Assembly: GCA_024998705.1 (NCBI GenBank) | Contig: JACOEF010000195.1 | Span: forward strand, 1-6,790 | Direction of reading: 5' to 3' | DNA length: 6,790 nt | Source of the DNA: Nitrospira sp. | GTDB taxonomy: Bacteria; Nitrospirota; Nitrospiria; Nitrospirales; Nitrospiraceae | In this document: one piece after another, positions 1 to 6,790 of the stretch | How positions within the stretch are numbered: the stretch's first letter is position 1 | Layout: each line of letters opens with the position of its first letter | Notes under the pieces: generated by a model | The model's input: only the letters and a program-made list of their open reading frames with translations | Told to the model about the DNA's origin: nothing | Database searches by the model: none | Program-made: the position numbers and the translations under genes

Positions 1-90
1 GTACTGGCGTCCGTCGAGGAGGCCGAACGAGACCAGCCTCGCCGGGCGACAGGATCGGACGCCGGAGCAGGGATGCATGAAGTGTCCGGG

Positions 91-1518
91 CTAGAACAGG
101 TCGCGCAGGCCGTGCTTTTTTACCATGCGCTCGATCGTCTTCCGATCGACGCCTGATTCCCGCGCCGCTCGCCCCATGTGGCCGTCGTGACGCTTGAGGA
201 GGTCGATCAAAAAGCTGCGCTCAAAGGTCGTCACGGCCGCCTGCTTGGCATGTTTGAAGGAAGCGGCTTCGCCGGAGGCTGGTTCTTCGACCCCGCCCTC
301 TCGCACACGATCGGGCAAGTGCGCGCTCATAATGACCGGTCCATCGGCCAGCACTGCGGCCCGCTCAATGACGTTCTGCAGTTCACGCACATTTCCCGGC
401 CAGGAGTATCCGCACAACAGCTCCGTCGCGGAGGAATCCAACTCCGGCACGAACGCCGGGCCCAGTCGCTGTTGTTTCATAAACCGCCGCAGAAACTCGC
501 GCGCCAGAAGCAGAATGTCCCCCTCACGAGCGCGCAACGGCGGCAGCACAATGGGAATGACGTTCAACCGATAATAGAGATCCTCGCGGAATGCGCCGCG
601 GCGGCAGGCCGATTCAAGCTCCTCGTTGGACGCCGCAATCACCCGCACATCCACATCCAGAAATCGAATGCCGCCCACCCGACCCATCTGCCGTTCCTGC
701 AACACCCGCAAGAGACGCGACTGCAACGTCTGACTCATCCCACTGACTTCATCGAGGAAGACTGTTCCGCCGGCCGCCACTTCGAGGAGGCCCGGCTTTG
801 AAACATGGGCTCCGGTAAACGCCCCTTTCTCATGACCGAAAAGTTCGGATTCCAGCAGGGTATCGGGCAGAGACACACAGTCCACCGGAATGAAGGGACG
901 GTCCGCCCGCAGACTGGCATCGTGAATGGCGCGCGCGACCAATTCTTTTCCCGTTCCGCTTTCTCCATAGACCAGCACATTGGAATGGGTGGGCGCGACC
1001 TTTTCAATCAGCGTGAACACCGATTGCATGGCGAGGCTCTCGCCGATGACTCGTGATAAGCCGGTCCGCTTCCCGGGACGAACCTGCCCGGGAGGTTCAA
1101 GCCACTCGCGTGTTCCGGCGGTCCCTGCCCCTACGGCACACCCCGCCCCGTCCTCTCCGAACGCCCGACGCGCAACCGACACCAAGTCAACGCTCGTAAA
1201 CGGCTTGGTAATGTAGTCGAAGGCGCCGTACCGCATCGACGTGACTGCCGTCTGCACGGTGGCGTGGGCCGTCAACAACACCACCTGCACCGACGGGTCG
1301 AGCCGTTTGGCCGCCGCCAGCACCTCAATCCCGTCGAGCTCGGGCATGCGCAAATCCGTGAGGATCAAGCCGGGCCGCTCACGCTGAATGACATCGAGCG
1401 CACGGGCGGGATTACACTCGGTGAGACAGTCATACGGCACACGGCTTAAAATCCGGCGGCACTTCTCCAACGCATCCTGTTCGTCATCGACGATCAGGAT
1501 TTTTCCTGCAATCCCCAT
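91..1518 (-). CDS. Sigma-54-dependent response regulator (NtrC/AtoC family)
   Basis: A 475-residue enhancer-binding protein. The receiver domain (about 5-120) has acidic residues D11 and D12, phosphoacceptor D55 in LILTDLRMPELDG, T83 in LLTAH and K105 in TKPF, so it should be phosphorylatable. A Gly/Ala/Pro-rich linker (about 121-152) leads to the AAA+ domain (about 155-390): Walker A GESGTGKE (185-192), the sigma-54-contacting GAFTGA loop (232-237), Walker B TVFLDEV (252-258), FREDLYYRLNV with the arginine-finger region (310-320) and WPGNVREL (373-380). A Fis-type helix-turn-helix closes the protein (about 436-475; GRAARESGVDRKTIERMVKK). It should bind upstream activator sites and drive ATP-dependent opening of sigma-54 promoters when phosphorylated by the kinase. 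The start ATG overlaps the end of the kinase gene by 25 bases and has GAAGGAG 4 bases upstream. It ends in TAG. The targets are inferred to be the neighbouring uptake genes; this is not shown by the sequence. Confidence 0.95.
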   Translation of the reverse strand: MGIAGKILIVDDEQDALEKCRRILSRVPYDCLTECNPARALDVIQRERPGLILTDLRMPELDGIEVLAAAKRLDPSVQVVLLTAHATVQTAVTSMRYGAFDYITKPFTSVDLVSVARRAFGEDGAGCAVGAGTAGTREWLEPPGQVRPGKRTGLSRVIGESLAMQSVFTLIEKVAPTHSNVLVYGESGTGKELVARAIHDASLRADRPFIPVDCVSLPDTLLESELFGHEKGAFTGAHVSKPGLLEVAAGGTVFLDEVSGMSQTLQSRLLRVLQERQMGRVGGIRFLDVDVRVIAASNEELESACRRGAFREDLYYRLNVIPIVLPPLRAREGDILLLAREFLRRFMKQQRLGPAFVPELDSSATELLCGYSWPGNVRELQNVIERAAVLADGPVIMSAHLPDRVREGGVEEPASGEAASFKHAKQAAVTTFERSFLIDLLKRHDGHMGRAARESGVDRKTIERMVKKHGLRDLF

Positions 1519-3527
1519 GATGCTCCTTCATGCACTCGATTTCCGAATGCCACCGCAGGCAGGTACACATCGAAGACGGCGCCGACGGCGTTGTTCCGCA
1601 CTTCAATACGGCCTCGATGGTCCGAAACAATTCCATAACTCAGGAACAGACCTAGTCCGGTCCCCTGACCGGCCGGTTTGGTGGTAAAGAACGGATCGAA
1701 GATGCGGTCGAGGATCTCGGTCGGCACACCGGGCCCGTTATCGGACACGCTGATCCGCACCCACTCGTCTCCATCGATCGGCGTCCGCGCGGTGCTCACC
1801 GTGATGATCCCTTGAGTGTCGACTCCACTGACTGCGTCGATCGCATTGTTGATCAGATTGAGCAGAACTGTTTCCAAGCGATCGCGGTCGCCCATCACCG
1901 GTGATACCTCGGGCGACAATTGCGCGTCGATCCGGACCCTCAACGCCGCCACTCGTTCACTCGCCATCGCGACACAGGTGCGCGCCACACAGTTGAGATC
2001 CAGAGGCTTCAACATCGAGACGGTGCCGCGGGAAAACGTGAGGATACTGCGTGTGACCCGGGAAATCCGCGCGGCCTGCGTTCGGATCGTCACCAGATCC
2101 CGCGCCACCTCCTCCGGCATACCGGCCTGCGTCGCATCGGCCTCCATGCATTCAATCCGGTTCAAAATGATGCTGAGCGGATTATTGATCTCATGGGCGA
2201 TGCCGCTGGCGACTTTGCCGAGCGTGGCCAGACGTTCGGACATCTCCAGTTTCCGCATCTGGCGGGTAATCTCCGCGGTCTTCTCCTCCACCCGATGCAC
2301 CAATTCCGCGTTCAACGATTCCAGTTCGGCCCGCGAGGATTGCAGCCGGTCCGCCATCCGGTGCACGGCGACGGCAAGTTCCTCGAACTCATCCCCTGTC
2401 TTGATGTCGAGCGGACCGTCGTACGTGCCCTGGCTGATGGCCTCCACGCCCGATTTTAATACCTGGATCGGGCGAGCGATCCGTGCCGCCACATACCGCC
2501 CCATGGCCCAGAGCAGACACAACATCACCACACCGATCAACGCCAGATTCCGCAGCTGGTCACGAATCGGCGCATACGTTTCCTCCGGCTGTTGCCGCAC
2601 GAAGACGTGCCAGGAGTTATCCGGCAGGCTGAGCTCCGTCACCGGCGCATACCCTACCACCGTATCGGTCGCACCATGGCCGTCGTCCTCGGCGATCCCC
2701 CAGCCGGGACTTGATGAGACGATCATGGCCATCAGCTGACTGGGAATCCGATGCGCGCGCCGTGGAAGGATGGGGCACACGAGCGGCTGACCGGCGGCAT
2801 CGAACAGCATGGCATGGCCGGTCTGCCCGATACGGATCTCTTTGATCATCGCAAAGAGGGAATCGAACCGGTAGGACGCCTTGATGGCGCCGATGACCGT
2901 ATGCTGGTGGTCGTCCAGGATGGGGACCGCGATATCGATGGTTTCTTCCGGCGAACGGAAGGATCCTTCCTGCCCGGGGATCAACCCGCTGACGTAGACT
3001 CGGTCCAGCCCCCCAGCCTGCAACGCCTCCCACCAGGGTTCCTGGCTGAGAAAATAATGGTCCGGTTCCGAACTGGCTGCGACCAATGCCCCATAGCGGT
3101 CAGTGATCAGCAGCCCCACCATCTTGTCGCCGTCGCGGACTTTCGTCTCCAGAAGGAAGCGGGACAATTCCGAATCCAGCAAGCCGGCGGCACTGTCATG
3201 CCCTTTCTCCCATTCCTTCGCGCGTTCCTGAATCAACCGCTGAGTCTCGGCCCAGTCGCCTTTGTACGAGAGGTTGGCCGCTTCGACCGGCTGGCGAACC
3301 CGTAAAGGCGCGGAGGCGAGCAGCCGGGCCCCCTGCACTTCGCTCTGAACGAGCATGGTCAGACGATCGGCGGCCTGCTCGGCAATGGCCTGAAAATTTC
3401 CGCCGATCACATCGCGGAGGGAACGCATACCGGACATCGACGCCAGCACCAGGCCGATCACCAGCGGAATACAGCCCACCAGCACGATGGCGAGCACAAT
3501 GCGGCCTTTGATGGTGCGAATCGTCAC
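1494..3527 (-). CDS. Membrane sensor histidine kinase with double-Cache sensor, HAMP, HisKA and HATPase domains
   Basis: A 677-residue kinase starting at GTG 3527, chosen because a strong AGGAGG stands 5 bases upstream. Helix 1 is at about 9-30. The periplasmic region, about 35-325, is a double-Cache ligand sensor: GLLITDRYGALVAASS, then EPWWEAL (163-169), then IDIAVPILDD and VIGAIKASY. Helix 2 is at about 327-347, followed by HAMP (ARIARPIQVLKSGVEAI; about 345-400) and a coiled coil to about 430. HisKA carries the phosphorylated histidine H445 in HEINNP. The ATPase domain shows N box NLINNAID (557-564), DNGPG (596-600), FDPFF (610-614) and GQGTGLGL (620-627), so all catalytic boxes are intact. 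The type is that of NtrB/AtoS-like kinases that pair with sigma-54 activators, and the overlapping regulator gene is its obvious partner. The ligand is unknown; Cache domains usually bind small organic molecules, but the neighbours suggest a compound tied to the receptor. Confidence 0.93.
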   Translation of the reverse strand: MTIRTIKGRIVLAIVLVGCIPLVIGLVLASMSGMRSLRDVIGGNFQAIAEQAADRLTMLVQSEVQGARLLASAPLRVRQPVEAANLSYKGDWAETQRLIQERAKEWEKGHDSAAGLLDSELSRFLLETKVRDGDKMVGLLITDRYGALVAASSEPDHYFLSQEPWWEALQAGGLDRVYVSGLIPGQEGSFRSPEETIDIAVPILDDHQHTVIGAIKASYRFDSLFAMIKEIRIGQTGHAMLFDAAGQPLVCPILPRRAHRIPSQLMAMIVSSSPGWGIAEDDGHGATDTVVGYAPVTELSLPDNSWHVFVRQQPEETYAPIRDQLRNLALIGVVMLCLLWAMGRYVAARIARPIQVLKSGVEAISQGTYDGPLDIKTGDEFEELAVAVHRMADRLQSSRAELESLNAELVHRVEEKTAEITRQMRKLEMSERLATLGKVASGIAHEINNPLSIILNRIECMEADATQAGMPEEVARDLVTIRTQAARISRVTRSILTFSRGTVSMLKPLDLNCVARTCVAMASERVAALRVRIDAQLSPEVSPVMGDRDRLETVLLNLINNAIDAVSGVDTQGIITVSTARTPIDGDEWVRISVSDNGPGVPTEILDRIFDPFFTTKPAGQGTGLGLFLSYGIVSDHRGRIEVRNNAVGAVFDVYLPAVAFGNRVHEGASWGLQEKS
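1523..1529 (-). promoter_or_regulatory. Ribosome binding site of the response regulator gene, inside the kinase coding region
   Basis: GAAGGAG on the minus strand, 4 bases before the ATG at 1518. It lies in the last codons of the kinase gene, so the regulator is probably made from the same transcript by coupled translation. Confidence 0.7.
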
Positions 3528-3532
3528 GCCGG

Positions 3533-3538
3533 CCTCCT
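3533..3538 (-). promoter_or_regulatory. Ribosome binding site of the histidine kinase gene (supports the GTG start)
   Basis: A full AGGAGG on the minus strand, 5 bases before the GTG at 3527. It supports the GTG start, which places a short basic segment directly before the first membrane helix. Confidence 0.75.
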
Positions 3539-3602
3539 GCGCGACATTGTAAACAACCGGCGAAAGAAAACGCCACCGGACCCCGCCCCTGCGCCGATGA
3601 GA

Positions 3603-4406
3603 TCAGGCGCGCGTCGTTTCCTCAGGTGTCACCGGCAATCGCGACGACACCGTGACCGCCCGTTCAGCTACAGCCTCCTGTCTGGCCCGCCGTGCCCTGG
3701 CGCGATGGAATGCCCACAAGAGCAGGCCGGACAGACTCATCAGCAGGATCGGCACACCCGGAATATTGAGCAGGGTTTTCTCGAAACCGAAGAAATTCAG
3801 CTGGTGCAGTTGCATCACGGCAAAATGGACTTTCCGCCAACGGCCCTCATCTTCAAGAATCTCCCCTGTCTGCCGGTCCAGCACAATCTCCGTGGCAGCC
3901 TCATCATCGAACCGGACGCGCACGGCATCGTAGGCGCGCTTTTTCTTCCTAGGCGTGTACCGCTCGATCTCCACCCCCACCGCCGCCGCCGGGCTACGCA
4001 CATACTGAGCGGCAATCGTCGGAGCAAGATCCGGCGAAATCGGCGAGAGCCGCTCGCCATTCATGGCGTCCAACAGCAAAGTCGTTGAGACCCCTTCCAC
4101 CCGAAGTTTCACTTCATAGAATAGTCGGCCAAAGTCCGTGCGTACCGTCGCCTGCTCAACCAACGCGCGGCCTCCTACCGCCTCCTTCGCCAGGACCAGC
4201 GCACGGGCAAGCGGCAGTGTCGAAGAATCCACCGGCGGCCCCATGAGCGGCCGAACCTTTTCCTTGTAGTGCTCATCCCAGTAGAGAAACTTCGCGTCCG
4301 CCCAGAGCAGCCCCGTCACGACGGACAACAGAAGAAAACCGAGCGCCCCCACACCAAGCCATCGATGCGCCCGTCTGATGATCCGCTCAGCCCCCACGCG
4401 GCTCAT
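3603..4406 (-). CDS. PepSY domain-containing inner-membrane protein with two transmembrane helices
   Basis: A 267-residue protein. A short basic cytoplasmic start (ERIIRRAHRW) leads into helix 1 at about residues 17-36 (GVGALGFLLLSVVTGLLWA). A periplasmic region of about 175 residues follows, and helix 2 lies at about 212-233 (LNIPGVPILLMSLSGLLLWAF), followed by a very basic tail (HRARARRARQ). The periplasmic part holds PepSY-like units: ALARALVLAKEA-type helix then strands FYEVKLRVEG and TLLLDAMNGERL, and a second set with AVRVRF and EIVLDRQTGEIL. The HRWLGV start and HQLNFFGFEKTLLNIPG before helix 2 are typical of PepSY-associated membrane proteins found with siderophore and metal receptors. 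Larger relatives such as FoxB have more helices and act as haem-containing siderophore reductases. Here H14, H194, H201 and H234 lie near the membrane edges. A role in reduction or release of the imported metal is inference. The gene starts right after the DUF4198 stop (TAAATG), so the two are coupled. Confidence 0.8.
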   Translation of the reverse strand: MSRVGAERIIRRAHRWLGVGALGFLLLSVVTGLLWADAKFLYWDEHYKEKVRPLMGPPVDSSTLPLARALVLAKEAVGGRALVEQATVRTDFGRLFYEVKLRVEGVSTTLLLDAMNGERLSPISPDLAPTIAAQYVRSPAAAVGVEIERYTPRKKKRAYDAVRVRFDDEAATEIVLDRQTGEILEDEGRWRKVHFAVMQLHQLNFFGFEKTLLNIPGVPILLMSLSGLLLWAFHRARARRARQEAVAERAVTVSSRLPVTPEETTRA

Positions 4407-5216
4407 TTATTTCTCCCCTGAGTGCTCAGCACGCACTTGAATCGCCAATGTGCTGCGATGCCGGAGCGCTTCGTACGGCTTCCCCTGAAATTCACCCGGC
4501 GCCTTTTCGGCGTGAATCAATTCGAGGACATATCGTCCCGGCCAGAGCGGGGTGAAGGCCACAATCCCCTCCCCATCCGTTTTCAGCTCCTTGTCCCAGC
4601 CGATAGGCGCATGGACCAAGATCGTTGCATTCGGAAGGAACTGTCCCTTGAAGAAACCCTTGACGACGATTTCACCACCCGGCACATGACTGAGCCGCCC
4701 GGTGGACAGATTCAGTCCCTTGGTCAGGGGAATCATGTCGAGCGCCATAGGCGCGGCCTGCTCCCGCTCATGCTCGCTGAGGCGCCCCTCGTCCAAACAC
4801 ATGAAATAGGTCCGTGCATAGAACATCGGCTTCACGATGCCGATGTCGTGTTTTCGCAAATCCTGAACCGGGGTCTGCGCCTGCTGCACCACCACCGCGT
4901 TCCGGCCGGGCAGACAGGAGGTCACGGCCCCGGCAAAGTGATTGACCTGCTTGGTGAGCGCCACGTCAGTGGTGCCCTGCTTGGAATCCTGCACCCGAAG
5001 CGTGACTCCATCGATGGAATCCAGCCGCCCACCGCGTTCCTCTCGCAAAAACTCGCTGTATTCGCCGAAATAAATCTTGAGCGGTTGTCCCGTTTCCGCC
5101 GGCGCGGTGGCGTCGGCCTCGACCCATATGAAATGGGCCCCGGCCACGGTAGGCCCCACTGCCAGAGACAGCAGCATCGCGCTCCACAGACCGACTGCAC
5201 ATCCTCTTCTGTTCAT
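4407..5216 (-). CDS. Exported periplasmic DUF4198 (NikK-like) protein, putative metal-binding partner of the receptor
   Basis: A 269-residue protein. I start it at the ATG at 5216 rather than at the in-frame GTG at 5225, because the Shine-Dalgarno AAGGAG overlaps that GTG and sits 8 bases before the ATG. Residues 1-27 form a Sec signal peptide: MNRRG, a hydrophobic core around WSAMLLSLAVG, then VAGA. Cleavage after A27 would leave a mature protein starting HFIWVEAD. The body matches DUF4198: an N-terminal beta region with KIYFGEY, and a C-terminal carboxypeptidase-regulatory-like fold with NATILVHAPIGW, LKTDGEGIVAFTPLWPGRYVLELIHAE and a final strand STLAIQV. Two cysteines of the mature part (C101, C140) could form a disulfide. 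DUF4198 proteins are known as accessory parts of nickel/cobalt uptake systems and also occur beside TonB receptors, so periplasmic metal binding or transfer is a reasonable inference. The metal is not determined. Its TAA stop abuts the PepSY ATG, which points to translational coupling. Confidence 0.85.
   Translation of the reverse strand: MNRRGCAVGLWSAMLLSLAVGPTVAGAHFIWVEADATAPAETGQPLKIYFGEYSEFLREERGGRLDSIDGVTLRVQDSKQGTTDVALTKQVNHFAGAVTSCLPGRNAVVVQQAQTPVQDLRKHDIGIVKPMFYARTYFMCLDEGRLSEHEREQAAPMALDMIPLTKGLNLSTGRLSHVPGGEIVVKGFFKGQFLPNATILVHAPIGWDKELKTDGEGIVAFTPLWPGRYVLELIHAEKAPGEFQGKPYEALRHRSTLAIQVRAEHSGEK
4413..4418 (-). promoter_or_regulatory. Ribosome binding site of the PepSY gene, inside the end of the DUF4198 gene
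   Basis: GGGGAG lies within the last codons of the DUF4198 gene, 6 bases before the PepSY ATG, with the upstream stop codon TAA directly joined to that ATG. This arrangement favours translational coupling of the two proteins. Confidence 0.7.
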
Positions 5217-5224
5217 CGTCAACA

Positions 5225-5230
5225 CTCCTT
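5225..5230 (-). promoter_or_regulatory. Ribosome binding site of the DUF4198 gene (decides its start)
   Basis: AAGGAG on the minus strand, 8 bases before the ATG at 5216. Its last G is the first base of an upstream in-frame GTG (5223-5225), so that GTG has no usable site of its own and the ATG is the better start. Confidence 0.75.
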
Positions 5231-5272
5231 GTTATTGTCGAGAGAATCCCCGGAGGGCACTGCCCATACTCG

Positions 5273-6790
5273 TTAGAATCGCCATGAAACGCCGCCGTAG
5301 AAGTTCCGGATTTCTCCGGGCTGAATGCCGAGGAAGCTGCCGGTCGTTCGTTGCGCGATGAACGATTCGTCGCTGAGGTTGCGTACGCCGGCAAAGACCG
5401 CCCATCGAGCCTTGGGCGGCGCGTAATTGAGCCTGAGATTCCAGATCGTGTAAGACGGGATCGCGCCGGTGGTGCCGAGGGAATTTTCCGTCTGTGTATT
5501 CACGCCATCGGTGAATTGCTGGGCGACGAACAGGGCATCGGCCTCAATCGACGCACCGGTCGGGTGGTAATACCCCACTAATCCGTAGAACGTCATGCGC
5601 GGGGCATAGGGAAGGTCTTTCCCGTTCGTGGCGCCAAACAGCGACTTCGGTCGTAAGAGGGTGACACTGCCCCTGGTGACGAAACCTTGCAGGGGGCTGA
5701 CGATTTCGCCCCAATCGAGACTGACGGTACTCTCGATTCCTTCCATCAGTGTCTTTCCGGCGTTGACGAACCGGCTGCCCTGCTGCACGATCTGGTTGCT
5801 GAATTCGGTTCGAAACAGGGCGACTTCCGCACTCACGCCGGGCACGAGATTCGAGCGGACCCCCACATCCGAACTCAACGCGCGTTCAGCCGAGAGGTCT
5901 TGTGTGGTGCCGCTCGTCGGATCGACCGCATTCGCAAAGGTAGGCGGCCGGAACGTCGTATGGACGTGGCCGAACAACAGGCTGTCGGGAGTCAGTTGGT
6001 ATTTGATCCCTGTCCCGTAGATCAGCCCTTGGGTCGTCTTATAGCCCTTGAAATTCCCTCCCGCAGGGGGAACGGCATTCATAGTCTCGCGGCTCTGATT
6101 GACCTGTTCCCAGCGGATACCCGGCGAAATCGTGAGGGCCTCGGTCAACCGAATGGCCGTCTCGCTATAGGCCGCATAGGCGACCGACTCCAGATCGGCA
6201 TTGTTTGTCGTACGACTGATCTTCGAGCCGGCTGTGCCGATTCCGGTGATGTCGCTGAGCCGTTCCGCATGGTACCGAACGCCGGACGTGATTCGTTGAT
6301 CCAATCCGAAAAGCGAAAACTTGAACTGATGTTGCGGCATGACGCCAAACACGTTGAACTTGCGCAAAAAGTTCGTGCTGGTCGCAAGCAACGTCCCATT
6401 CGCGGCTTGATCCTGGATAAACCAGTTCCGCTCGAACACATTGCCGTACACAATAATTTTGGCCGTATGGTGCGCGTCGATGTCCCGACTCGCCGTCACA
6501 TCGATCGCTCCACGTTGCCCCTTAAATTCATCCAGCGGTTTTCCCGCCAGCGTGCGATCGGTTCGATATTGAGTCGGCGTGATACTTCCCGGGGTTTGCG
6601 TCGTCTCGTCATACCAGGAGATATTGGTCGTAATGCGGGTCCGATCATCGGGATTGGCTTCGAATCGCATCGTAAAATCGTCCAATTGCGATTTACTCCG
6701 GTCTCTGAAGCCGTCTGATTGGCGCCGGACATATCCGAGCTGCGCCCCGAAATTGCCGAAGTATCCTCCGTACTGCGTGTCGGACTGAAA
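5273..6790 (-). CDS. TonB-dependent outer-membrane receptor, FecA-like (C-terminal part; 5' end outside window)
   Basis: This is the C-terminal 505 residues of a TonB-dependent receptor; the frame stays open to the right edge, so the signal peptide, plug domain and first barrel strands are missing. The visible part is a beta-barrel: many short amphipathic strands alternate with polar loops, for example GNFGAQLGYVRR near the edge, GIRWEQVNQS, LFGHVHTTFRPPTFANA and YTIWNLRLNYAPP. The C-terminus reads FYGGVSWRF and ends in phenylalanine, as outer-membrane proteins usually do for BAM-dependent assembly. The segment TPGSITPTQYRTDR and the following strands resemble FecA-type ferric-citrate receptors. 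Such receptors move iron chelates, other metals or vitamins across the outer membrane using TonB-ExbBD, which is not in this window. It ends with TAA 56 bases before the DUF4198 start and is probably the first visible gene of that operon. The family is a confident call; the substrate is unknown, and FecA-like does not mean citrate. Confidence 0.9.
   Translation of the reverse strand, partial: FQSDTQYGGYFGNFGAQLGYVRRQSDGFRDRSKSQLDDFTMRFEANPDDRTRITTNISWYDETTQTPGSITPTQYRTDRTLAGKPLDEFKGQRGAIDVTASRDIDAHHTAKIIVYGNVFERNWFIQDQAANGTLLATSTNFLRKFNVFGVMPQHQFKFSLFGLDQRITSGVRYHAERLSDITGIGTAGSKISRTTNNADLESVAYAAYSETAIRLTEALTISPGIRWEQVNQSRETMNAVPPAGGNFKGYKTTQGLIYGTGIKYQLTPDSLLFGHVHTTFRPPTFANAVDPTSGTTQDLSAERALSSDVGVRSNLVPGVSAEVALFRTEFSNQIVQQGSRFVNAGKTLMEGIESTVSLDWGEIVSPLQGFVTRGSVTLLRPKSLFGATNGKDLPYAPRMTFYGLVGYYHPTGASIEADALFVAQQFTDGVNTQTENSLGTTGAIPSYTIWNLRLNYAPPKARWAVFAGVRNLSDESFIAQRTTGSFLGIQPGEIRNFYGGVSWRF

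Noticed and set aside
1..78. An open minus-strand frame from an ATG at 78 to the left edge, and an open plus-strand frame from base 1 to a stop at 151-153.
   Set aside because: Both are short, the minus-strand ATG has no ribosome binding site, and the plus-strand frame runs into the end of the regulator gene. No recognisable protein is encoded.
62..89. CCGGA...TCCGG inverted repeat just after the regulator stop as a possible terminator.
   Set aside because: The stem is only 5 bp with a long, poorly paired loop and no run of T follows on the minus strand.
5226..5272. GGGC-AGT-GCCC small hairpin between the receptor and DUF4198 genes.
   Set aside because: Four base pairs with a three-base loop and no T-run; too weak for a terminator, and the downstream gene seems to be in the same operon.
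4422..5276. Long plus-strand open frames opposite the DUF4198, receptor, kinase and regulator genes (for example 4422-5276, 5687-6718, 1816-2739).
   Set aside because: They lie antisense to well-recognised genes in GC-rich DNA, show no known domain or signal and are rich in Arg/Pro/His/Ser as expected for reverse-strand shadows.
1..6790. CRISPR arrays, tRNA or rRNA genes, insertion sequences or long direct repeats.
   Set aside because: No regularly spaced repeats, RNA gene signatures, transposase-like proteins or terminal inverted repeats were seen; the window is almost fully covered by the five genes.

Overview
The window is GC-rich bacterial DNA carrying five genes, all on the minus strand and read from the right edge to the left. 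The outer-membrane receptor and the periplasmic signal peptide show a Gram-negative (diderm) cell. The protein style and the combination of genes remind me of Nitrospira/Nitrospirota or a proteobacterium, but nothing in the window fixes the taxon, so this is a guess.

Layout in transcription order: (1) 6790-5273, the C-terminal 505 residues of a TonB-dependent outer-membrane receptor with FecA-like features, its start lying beyond the window; (2) 5216-4407, an exported periplasmic DUF4198 protein; (3) 4406-3603, a two-helix PepSY inner-membrane protein whose ATG directly follows the stop codon of gene 2; (4) after a 75-base gap, 3527-1494, a membrane sensor histidine kinase with a double-Cache periplasmic domain; (5) 1518-91, overlapping the kinase gene by 25 bases, a sigma-54-dependent response regulator with receiver, AAA+ and Fis-type DNA-binding domains. 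The last 90 bases (1-90) hold no feature I can support.

Taken together this looks like a surface uptake module (outer membrane, periplasm, inner membrane) placed next to its own two-component system. The receptor would bring a metal, metal complex or siderophore-like compound into the periplasm. The DUF4198 protein would bind or hand over the metal, and the PepSY protein would act at the inner membrane, perhaps in reduction or release. The kinase would sense a periplasmic ligand and drive sigma-54 transcription through the regulator. The substrate cannot be read from the sequence. The expected target promoter, upstream of the receptor gene, lies outside the window.

Each component belongs to a known family. 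The points worth a second look are the grouping itself, a predicted mature N-terminal histidine on the DUF4198 protein, and the reduced PepSY membrane protein with histidines at its membrane edges.
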